Shown piece after piece: positions 1-6,676 of a stretch of DNA of 6,676 bases (its first letter is position 1; every line of letters starts with the position of its first letter). The position numbers and the translations under genes were made by a program. This stretch comes from Planctomycetaceae bacterium (GTDB taxonomy: Bacteria; Planctomycetota; Planctomycetia; Pirellulales; UBA1268): positions 1 through 6,676 of the forward strand of contig CANETO010000113.1 of NCBI GenBank assembly GCA_947440895.1, in the 5' to 3' direction. The notes under the pieces are model-generated. The model saw only the letters and a list, made by a program, of their open reading frames with translations, made no database searches and was not told the origin of the DNA.

Positions 1-761
1 CCTTGTGTCTCGACGACCTCGGTGCGATCGACGACCACGGGACCTTCACGACGGACGGTCTCATTGACCACGACGGCGCGGGGCTCCTGCTTCACCTCGG
101 CCTTCGGCCAAAAGTAGTAGCCGACAAGCCCCAGTAGCGGCAGCAACAGCAGCGGCAGCCACGACGGGAATCCCGAGGCCGGCTCCTCATGACGATGGCC
201 GCCACGAGTCTCTTCAACGCGACGCGGCGAAGCAGACGTCGTGTCGAAGTCAGCGAGCGACAGACCCCGCGGCAGAGCTGCCTTGATGTTGTCCTTCTGC
301 TCCGAGAAGAGACTCATGAGGCCGGCCGCATCGGGCGTGGTGCCCTTGAACTGGTTGGCGATCGTGCCCAGAACGATCGGGGCCAAGTACGTGAGCAGCG
401 TCTTCATGATCCCGGGCTGCATGCCCGCGAACGACGCGATCGTGCCCACCAAGCTACCGAGGTTGTTGCCCAGCAGCGAGCTGAGCAGGCTGCCGCCCAT
501 GCTACCGAGGCCCGAAGCCTGGCCACCGCCGAGGAGCCCGGCCAGGTTACCGAGCGTCTTGAGGTCGAGGCCGCCCAACGAGGATGCCAACTGGCTGGCA
601 CCGCTGTTGGTCGAAGCCATCTTCCCGAACGCGCTCAACAGTGCCGGCACGGCTGCGCTGGTGGCAGCGCGGGTCTGTGTTTCGTTGGTGCCGGCCAAGC
701 CGCCAAGCTTGCTCAGCACGTCGCCAGTCAGCTGGCTTGTTACAAGATCAACAATATTCAT
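1..761 (-). CDS. DUF937 family protein with one membrane segment (3' end outside window)
   Basis: Function unknown. 253 codons are visible from ATG 761-759; the reading frame is open to the window edge, so the C-terminus is missing. A GGAG (775-772) lies 10 bases before the ATG and supports this start. Residues 1-150 resemble the DUF937 family (PF06078): an N-terminus of the MNIVDLV type, then Gly/Leu/Ser-rich helical segments such as LGGLDLKTLGNLAGLLGGG (62-80) and a hydrophobic stretch TLLTYLAPIVLGTIANQF (121-138). A linker with charged and His residues (176-195) leads to a probable transmembrane helix, about residues 199-218, rich in Leu and ending GYYFWPK. After it comes a hydrophilic tail with a repeated Val-Val/Glu-rich texture (229-253). 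There is no signal peptide, so the DUF937 part is probably cytoplasmic and the tail outside the inner membrane. Some DUF937 proteins carry OmpA-like C-terminal domains; whether this one does cannot be seen. The family call rests on sequence style recalled from memory and was not searched. Confidence 0.72.
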   Translation of the reverse strand, partial: MNIVDLVTSQLTGDVLSKLGGLAGTNETQTRAATSAAVPALLSAFGKMASTNSGASQLASSLGGLDLKTLGNLAGLLGGGQASGLGSMGGSLLSSLLGNNLGSLVGTIASFAGMQPGIMKTLLTYLAPIVLGTIANQFKGTTPDAAGLMSLFSEQKDNIKAALPRGLSLADFDTTSASPRRVEETRGGHRHEEPASGFPSWLPLLLLPLLGLVGYYFWPKAEVKQEPRAVVVNETVRREGPVVVDRTEVVETQ

Positions 762-816
762 GATCACTCGTCTCCAGAGGGGAAATCAGGCTCAAGAAAA
801 ACCAAAACTAATCGAC

Positions 817-842
817 TCACGTCGTCCATTCACGTCGTCCAT
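817..842. repeat. Perfect 13-base tandem duplication
   Basis: The unit tcacgtcgtccat occurs at 817-829 and again, directly adjacent, at 830-842. It is followed by gacgtcc, which resembles part of the unit. It lies 56 bases upstream of the DUF937 start codon, in that gene's probable promoter or leader. It could be a pair of binding sites for a regulator or a simple replication-slippage duplication; two copies do not distinguish these. Confidence 0.85.
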
Positions 843-867
843 GACGTCCCGCCACCATCCCGGGGCA

Positions 868-880
868 CCCCTCGCAGGGG
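868..880. other. Small GC-rich hairpin in intergenic region
   Basis: CCCCT (868-872) pairs perfectly with AGGGG (876-880) around the loop CGC; a G-U pair can extend the stem by one on the minus strand. No T-run follows on either strand, so this is not a standard terminator. It would lie in the 5' leader of the DUF937 mRNA if transcription starts upstream of it. Confidence 0.45.
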
Positions 881-939
881 CCGCCGAATCCGCCTTCCGT
901 GAGTCTCAGTCTTACGGGGCAATGTGGGGGTATGCAAGC

Positions 940-956
940 CGCCGGAAAAGTCGGCG
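940..956. other. Small hairpin CGCCG/CGGCG in intergenic region
   Basis: CGCCG (940-944) is perfectly complementary to CGGCG (952-956), with a 7-base A/G-rich loop on the plus strand. There is no T-run next to it. It is short enough to be chance in GC-rich DNA. Confidence 0.35.
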
Positions 957-980
957 CAATAGGCGTGGCTGGCAGCAGAT

Positions 981-1004
981 AGCCGGTGATACCTGGCTGT
1001 TTTT
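981..1004 (+). terminator. Candidate intrinsic terminator reading on the plus strand
   Basis: AGCCGGT (981-987) can pair with ACC and GGCT (991-998, one bulged T) around a GAT loop, giving 7 base pairs. The stem is followed by G and then five T (1000-1004). This is the form of a rho-independent terminator for plus-strand transcription, yet no plus-strand gene lies upstream. On the minus strand the T-run becomes an A-run before the stem, so it would not terminate the U32 transcript. It may stop antisense transcription from entering the 3' end of the U32 gene, mark an unannotated small RNA, or be chance. Confidence 0.3.
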
Positions 1005-1058
1005 CCGGGCTTAATCGGGGATTTGTGGGGATTCTTGGGTGCGGAGCATCTCGGCCCC

Positions 1059-3566
1059 TCAGAGAATCGCCAAGGGGTTGCGGCGTTCCTCCAGCGTGCC
1101 TCGCGTCACCCCCACCCGGTTGGCTGCCTTGAGCCTGCCCCACACCTCCCGACCGGTCACCCGGCCCGCGAGCAGATCGCGGTAGCCACGGATGATGTCG
1201 CCGATGGCCTCGGCGTCCTCGTCGAGCAGCTCCACCCGAAAGTGACCAACGCCGCGGGCCAGCAGCGACGGCACCGCCTCGGCGGCACTCTGGGGGACCG
1301 CATTGAACAGCGTGTTGCGGCAGCCGACGTCGGCCGTGAGCAGGTGCTCCACGCCAATCCGGTCGCGGAGCTTCACCACGTGGTCGTCGCAGGGCCGGCC
1401 GCAGTTGGTCTTGTTGGTACCCGGCGAGAGCACTGCGCAGAACACGCAGTGCTCCATGTGAAACATCGGCATGTGCTGGTGAATCACCACCTCGAGCCAC
1501 TCCGGCGGCGTCGCCGCCACCAAAGCCTGGAGCTGGTCCCGATTCAGGTCATAGGACGCCGTCACCCGCGTGAGCCCCTGCTCGATGAAAAATGCCGCCG
1601 TCAGCTCATTGGTGACGTTCAGCGAAAAATCACCGACGATCGGCAGCCCCTGGTCGTGAAAAAATCGCAGACCGCCAAAGTTACGGACCAGCACACCATC
1701 GGGCCCGGCCTTGACGAGCACCCGGAAGATGCCCAGCTCGTCCGGTTTCTGAATCCGGGGCGTGGCGAGGTGGATCGTGGCGCCGTGTGCCTGGGCCACC
1801 TCCACCGCCTCGCGATACTCGCGAATATCGGCGAAGTCCGCCTGAAGACTTCGCTCCCCGAGTTCGAGCACGGCGCGCAGTTGTGGGAGCGACCGCACCA
1901 GAACGTGGAGCGTGGCCGGCCCGGCCTTCTGTGTTCCATGCTCCGCGTGCACCTGAAGCGATGCAGGCCAGGCCGCAGGCCCGCCTCGGGTGATCCGCCT
2001 CGGCGGCAGGGCCACGACCGTCTCTTCCAGCCTCGCAACCAGGGCATGCCTGAGCTTGCCGAGCACGCTGTGCGGCACCATCGGTCCACCCGTGATCTCA
2101 GCCGTGAGCGACCGCAGCTCGAAGGGCGTGCCACCCAGTCTCGCCAACTGCGTCTGCAGGGCCTCGCTGGTGATCGCGTGCTTTGTCGCTGCGACCGTGG
2201 GCTCGTCCGACTCGACCAGACATCGTCCACCGCCCACCACCGTCGCCTCGACCCTCACGGGCTGGCCCGTCGCGGCGGTCACGTGCAGGTCGATGGGCGT
2301 CCTTCGCCCGGGATCGGCCAACTCAAAGGTCTTGCGGAGTCGGGCGGTGAGATGGGGGTCGTCGGTCTTCCAGACGGTCTGCCCCACCTGCACGGCGGTG
2401 AAATCGATGGCCCCATGGCCAAACGCGAGCTCCACCTGACCGCTCGCCACCGATTCCGTGAGGGAGCGTCCGCCCTGAAACACCTCGTAGACGCGGCCCC
2501 CTTCCGGATCATCCACCGGCCGACCGCAGTCGAAGGCCAGTCCATCGCCGCGCTTCACGCCAGCCACGAGATCGACCACCACGCGGTCCCGGCGGACAGC
2601 CACCACGGTGCCGAGCTTCACGCCACGTTTCGCGCTGCTCGTGGCAGGCACCAGCATTTTATGATCGCAGCCGCCAAGCCAACCTGGTGAAAAGCCTCGC
2701 GAGAACGACAGTTCCATCTCCTCGACATCGAGCGCACTGAGAGCGACGGGCAGCGACGCCACCGCACGATCAATGGCCGTGCGGTAGTGCTTCGTGATGT
2801 TGGCGACATATTCCGCCGTCTTCAGCCGCCCCTCGATCTTGAACGAACTGATGCCCGCGGCAATCAGCTCCGGGCTGAGCGAGTAGGCGGCGAGATCCTG
2901 GGGCGAGAGCAGGTATTTCTGGCTGCCGAGGTCGACGTCTTTGCCATCGCAGATGAGGTCATAGGGCAAGCGACACGCCTGGGCGCACTGGCCGCGATTG
3001 GCGCTGCGGCCGCCAAGTGACTCGCTCGTGAGACACTGGCCCGAATAGGCCACGCAGAGCGCCCCGTGCACAAACACCTCGAGCGGCATCGACGTCTGCC
3101 GACGGATCGCGACGATCTCGTCGATCGAGAGTTCCCGGGCCACCACCACCCGCTCCATGCCGAGTTCCTCGGCAAGTCGGATGCTCTCGGCGCTGGTGAG
3201 CGTCATCTGCGTGGAGGCGTGCAGGGGGAGATCGGGGCAGATCGATTTGCTGAGCCGGGCGGCGCCGACATCCTGCACAAGAATGGCATCGACCCCCGCC
3301 TCGGCGACGGCAACGATCATCTCCGCGAACTGCTTGAGTTCGTCGCTGAAGACGAGCGTGTTAAGCGTGGCATAGCCCTTGAGCCCGCGGCGGTGGAGCG
3401 TGCTCATCAGCCGCGGGAGATCCTCGACCGCGAAGTTCGTGGCGCGGGCACGGGCGTTGAAGCCTGTGTCGAGGCCGAAGTAGATGGCATCGGCGCCGTT
3501 TTCGATCGCGGCCTGCACGCAGTCCCAATCACCGGCGGGCGCGAGGAGTTCGGGATGGGTTGGCAT
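1059..3566 (-). CDS. U32-family protein, RlhA-like, with a second U32-like half
   Basis: Probable iron-sulfur protein of peptidase family U32, whose studied members include RlhA and TrhP (O2-independent RNA hydroxylation) and UbiU/UbiV (ubiquinone hydroxylation). Numbering is from ATG 3566, giving 835 residues. PELLAPAGD (5-13) is the usual family opening. EVFVHGALCVAYSGQCLTS (163-181) closely matches the U32 signature, followed by GRSANRGQCAQACRLPYDL (186-204) and EGRLK (245-249). Cys 171, 178, 194 and 198 are the likely cluster ligands. A central part (about 370-520) fits the DUF3656 segment found in RlhA-type proteins. Residues about 550-820 look like a second U32 barrel with its own set: Cys 707, 710, 722, 726 (HCVFC and NCGRPC). 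E. coli RlhA is about 650 residues, so this protein is longer. An in-frame GTG at 3599 overlaps the acs stop (GTGA) and would add 11 residues. I prefer the ATG because homology starts just after it; neither start has a clear Shine-Dalgarno sequence. The substrate cannot be told from sequence; protease activity is not implied. Confidence 0.9.
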   Translation of the reverse strand: MPTHPELLAPAGDWDCVQAAIENGADAIYFGLDTGFNARARATNFAVEDLPRLMSTLHRRGLKGYATLNTLVFSDELKQFAEMIVAVAEAGVDAILVQDVGAARLSKSICPDLPLHASTQMTLTSAESIRLAEELGMERVVVARELSIDEIVAIRRQTSMPLEVFVHGALCVAYSGQCLTSESLGGRSANRGQCAQACRLPYDLICDGKDVDLGSQKYLLSPQDLAAYSLSPELIAAGISSFKIEGRLKTAEYVANITKHYRTAIDRAVASLPVALSALDVEEMELSFSRGFSPGWLGGCDHKMLVPATSSAKRGVKLGTVVAVRRDRVVVDLVAGVKRGDGLAFDCGRPVDDPEGGRVYEVFQGGRSLTESVASGQVELAFGHGAIDFTAVQVGQTVWKTDDPHLTARLRKTFELADPGRRTPIDLHVTAATGQPVRVEATVVGGGRCLVESDEPTVAATKHAITSEALQTQLARLGGTPFELRSLTAEITGGPMVPHSVLGKLRHALVARLEETVVALPPRRITRGGPAAWPASLQVHAEHGTQKAGPATLHVLVRSLPQLRAVLELGERSLQADFADIREYREAVEVAQAHGATIHLATPRIQKPDELGIFRVLVKAGPDGVLVRNFGGLRFFHDQGLPIVGDFSLNVTNELTAAFFIEQGLTRVTASYDLNRDQLQALVAATPPEWLEVVIHQHMPMFHMEHCVFCAVLSPGTNKTNCGRPCDDHVVKLRDRIGVEHLLTADVGCRNTLFNAVPQSAAEAVPSLLARGVGHFRVELLDEDAEAIGDIIRGYRDLLAGRVTGREVWGRLKAANRVGVTRGTLEERRNPLAIL

Positions 3567-3595
3567 ATAAGGAGTATACGCCACGGGATGGGACG

Positions 3596-3599
<4 letters not shown>
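3567..3599 (-). promoter_or_regulatory. acs/U32 junction with candidate -10 element and alternative GTG start
   Basis: On the minus strand the acs stop TGA (3598-3596) overlaps a possible GTG start (3599-3597). Further on, TATACT (3578-3573) resembles a -10 box (5 of 6 to TATAAT) and ends exactly 6 bases before ATG 3566. A transcript from it would begin at or next to the A of that ATG, giving a leaderless mRNA. The best -35 candidate is GTGACG with a short 15-base spacer, which is weak. The absence of a ribosome-binding site before ATG 3566 fits a leaderless start, but translational coupling from acs explains the layout equally well. Confidence 0.3.
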
Positions 3600-5578
<1,979 letters not shown>

Positions 5579-5586
5579 GGAATGGT

Positions 5587-5592
5587 TCCCCT
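5587..5592 (-). promoter_or_regulatory. Ribosome-binding site of acs
   Basis: AGGGGA on the minus strand lies 8 bases before ATG 5578. It is an imperfect Shine-Dalgarno sequence but well spaced, and it supports this ATG as the acs start. Confidence 0.5.
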
Positions 5593-5625
5593 GCTGCTTG
5601 AAGCCATGAAATCACACGAGACTCG

Positions 5626-5681
5626 GTCCCGCCGCGGCAAGCAGACCATGCGCCGCCCCGACCGGCAATGGCCTGCGGGAC
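5626..5681 (-). other. Long imperfect inverted repeat between pfk and acs
   Basis: Reading the minus strand, GTCCCGC (5681-5675) begins one base after the pfk stop codon and is perfectly complementary to GCGGGAC (5632-5626). Directly inside it, AGGCCAT pairs with ATGGTCT (7 pairs, one G-U), enclosing a GCCG/CGGC mini-hairpin; about ten unpaired bases bulge on the 3' side. The RNA could fold into a long stem right behind pfk. No T-run follows, so it is not a standard terminator. It might be an mRNA-stabilising 3' structure, a processing site or a weak attenuator that lowers acs expression relative to pfk. Confidence 0.4.
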
Positions 5682-5682
5682 T

Positions 5683-6676
5683 TTAGCCGGGCAAGTCGCC
5701 GCGTGATGAGGCCTCGCCGACACAGGGATCGACGCACGGGTGGGCGAACGGGCTTGCGAGGTCGGCGGAGTCACCAAACCCGATGCCCAGCGCCCTGGCC
5801 GCCTGCACCGCGGAGCTACAGGGATCGACCCGCGAGAGCGTCCGGATTGCGTCGATAATCGGCACGCTCTCGATGTTCGGCGGTCGGAAGCAGACCATCT
5901 GCCCATAATGGCCCTGATGGAGGAGGCGGACCGCATGGGCGCCAAACTCCGTGGCGAGCAAACGGTCGAACGTGGTCGGATTGCCGCCGCGTTGCAGGTG
6001 GCCGAGCACGACGGTCCGCACCTCGCGGTCGAGCAGTCGGGTCAGTTCGGCAGCCACGCGCTCACCGACGCCGCCGAGTTTCACCTGACGCCTGCGTTCG
6101 ACCACCGGTCCTTTTACGTCCTCACGGTACACAAGGCCGACGTCGGGCAAATTCGCACCTTCCGCCACGACAATGAGCGTGTACTTCTTTCCTTCCGACT
6201 CGCGTTCTCGCACCTTGCGGCAGACGTTTTCGAAGGTCCAAGGAATCTCGGGCAACAGGATCACGTCGCCGCCGCCAGCAATCCCCGAATGGAGGGCGAT
6301 CCAACCGGCGTGCCGCCCCATGACCTCGAGCACCATGATCCGTTCGTGGCTGGCAGCCGTGGTCTGGAGCCGGTCGAGTGCGTCGGTGGCACAGGCCACC
6401 GCCGAGTCGAAGCCGAACGTGAATGCGGTGGCCCCCAGATCGTTGTCGATCGTCTTGGGCACGCCCACGACGGGAACGCTGTGTTCGTGCAACTGCTGCG
6501 CTACGGCGAGCGAACCGTCGCCGCCCACGCAGATGAGTCCGCAGATCGAGAGCTGGCGAACGGTGGAGGCAACCTGATCGAGCAGGGCCGGATCGATGGC
6601 AACCCGTTCATTTTCCCCGACCTTGGCGGAGAAGCGGCCCTTGTTGGTGGAGCCGAGGATGGTGCCGCCTTGGGTC
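5683..6676 (-). CDS. 6-phosphofructokinase, group III type (5' end outside window)
   Basis: Glycolytic enzyme that phosphorylates fructose 6-phosphate to fructose 1,6-bisphosphate in the cytoplasm. 330 residues are visible, with the TAA stop at 5685-5683. Compared with E. coli PfkA the first 70 or so residues are missing, including the GGDAPG-type phosphoryl-donor loop. Visible in order (window numbering): GGTILGSTNKG (3-13), GGDGS (51-55), PKTIDND (73-79) with the catalytic Asp77, MGRHAGW (119-125), AEGANLPD (171-178) and GHLQRGG (225-231). An apparent start at GTG 6528 is only the Val of VGGDGS; the frame runs on upstream through conserved sequence. The position matching E. coli Gly104 is Gly (as in ATP enzymes) while that matching Gly124 is Lys (as in PPi enzymes), a combination known from group III enzymes, some of which use ATP. 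ATP is the likelier donor, but PPi use is not excluded. The last 25 residues (306-330) form a Pro/Cys/Gly-containing tail of unclear role. It is the first gene seen of a same-strand run with acs. Confidence 0.95.
   Translation of the reverse strand, partial: TQGGTILGSTNKGRFSAKVGENERVAIDPALLDQVASTVRQLSICGLICVGGDGSLAVAQQLHEHSVPVVGVPKTIDNDLGATAFTFGFDSAVACATDALDRLQTTAASHERIMVLEVMGRHAGWIALHSGIAGGGDVILLPEIPWTFENVCRKVRERESEGKKYTLIVVAEGANLPDVGLVYREDVKGPVVERRRQVKLGGVGERVAAELTRLLDREVRTVVLGHLQRGGNPTTFDRLLATEFGAHAVRLLHQGHYGQMVCFRPPNIESVPIIDAIRTLSRVDPCSSAVQAARALGIGFGDSADLASPFAHPCVDPCVGEASSRGDLPG

Larger units (their letters stand above)
762..1058. other. Intergenic region between the U32 gene and the DUF937 gene
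   Basis: This 297-base gap holds no convincing gene on either strand; open frames crossing it are extensions of non-coding frames of the neighbours. It contains a 13-base tandem duplication (817-842), a CCCCT/AGGGG hairpin with a 3-base loop (868-880), a CGCCG/CGGCG hairpin with a 7-base loop (940-956), and a hairpin followed by a T-run on the plus strand (981-1004). The 5' leader and promoter of the DUF937 gene should lie here, but I find no strong -35/-10 pair. The A/T-rich stretch 785-812 just upstream of that gene stands out against the GC-rich surroundings. No T-run follows any hairpin in the minus-strand direction, so the U32 transcript has no obvious intrinsic terminator here. Confidence 0.7.

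Noticed and set aside
909..937. Weak sigma70-like pair TTGCAT-17 bases-TAAGAC on the minus strand, possible DUF937 promoter
   Set aside because: Spacing is right but only about half of the bases match in each element; pairs this weak are common by chance.
868..956. Hairpins as a terminator for the U32 transcript
   Set aside because: Neither stem is followed by a T-run in the minus-strand direction, and both are short.
189..1014. Two overlapping plus-strand open frames of 237 and 257 codons
   Set aside because: Both lie mostly antisense to the DUF937 gene, whose minus-strand frame has a ribosome-binding site and a coherent membrane-protein pattern; neither plus-strand product looks like a real protein.
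817..1500. 227-codon minus-strand open frame over the end of the U32 gene and the gap
   Set aside because: It is a shifted frame of the U32 C-terminal coding region, which contains the conserved cysteines; its product is Arg/Gly/Pro-rich with no motif.
1023..2690. 555-codon open frame on the plus strand opposite the U32 gene
   Set aside because: Antisense of a conserved coding region; low-complexity Arg/His/Gly composition and no recognisable motif.
5683..6528. GTG at 6528 as the start of the phosphofructokinase gene
   Set aside because: That codon is the Val of the conserved VGGDGS motif, and the same frame continues upstream through GGTILGSTN to the window edge. The gene is cut by the window, not short.

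Overview
The window is about 63-65% G+C by eye and carries four genes, all read from the minus strand, so transcription runs from high to low coordinates. The order is a phosphofructokinase (5' end outside the window), an acetyl-CoA synthetase, a large U32-family protein and a DUF937 membrane protein (3' end outside the window). The combination of a group III type 6-phosphofructokinase, a double U32 protein and this style of acetyl-CoA synthetase would fit a planctomycete or a related high-GC bacterium. No rRNA or other marker is present, so this placement is an inference from protein flavour and is weak. I see no mobile element, CRISPR array, tRNA, rRNA or phage gene.

Layout: 6676-5683 is pfk, lacking roughly its first 70 residues. 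5682-5579 is a 104-base spacer with a long imperfect inverted repeat just after the pfk stop. 5578-3596 is a complete acs with all its signature motifs. The U32 gene follows at once. It overlaps the acs stop by a GTGA if the GTG at 3599 is used, or starts 29 bases later if the better-supported ATG at 3566 is used. It ends at 1059. A 297-base gap (1058-762) contains three small hairpins and a perfect 13-base tandem duplication. The DUF937 gene starts at 761 and runs off the left edge.

How the genes relate: pfk and acs are both central carbon metabolism (glycolytic commitment step and acetate activation). Their tight arrangement with the U32 gene suggests one transcription unit, possibly with an internal promoter just before the U32 gene. 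The U32 protein belongs to a family that includes O2-independent RNA hydroxylases (RlhA, TrhP) and the UbiU/UbiV pair. Here two U32-like halves, each with four clustered cysteines, sit in one polypeptide. The DUF937 gene is probably a separate unit, because the gap before it is long enough to hold a promoter.

This is mostly an ordinary housekeeping region. The points that deserve a second look are the two cysteine sets of the U32 protein, a possible leaderless start for it, the Gly/Lys active-site combination in the phosphofructokinase, an adenine-pocket substitution in Acs, and plus-strand terminator-like structure in a gap with no plus-strand gene.
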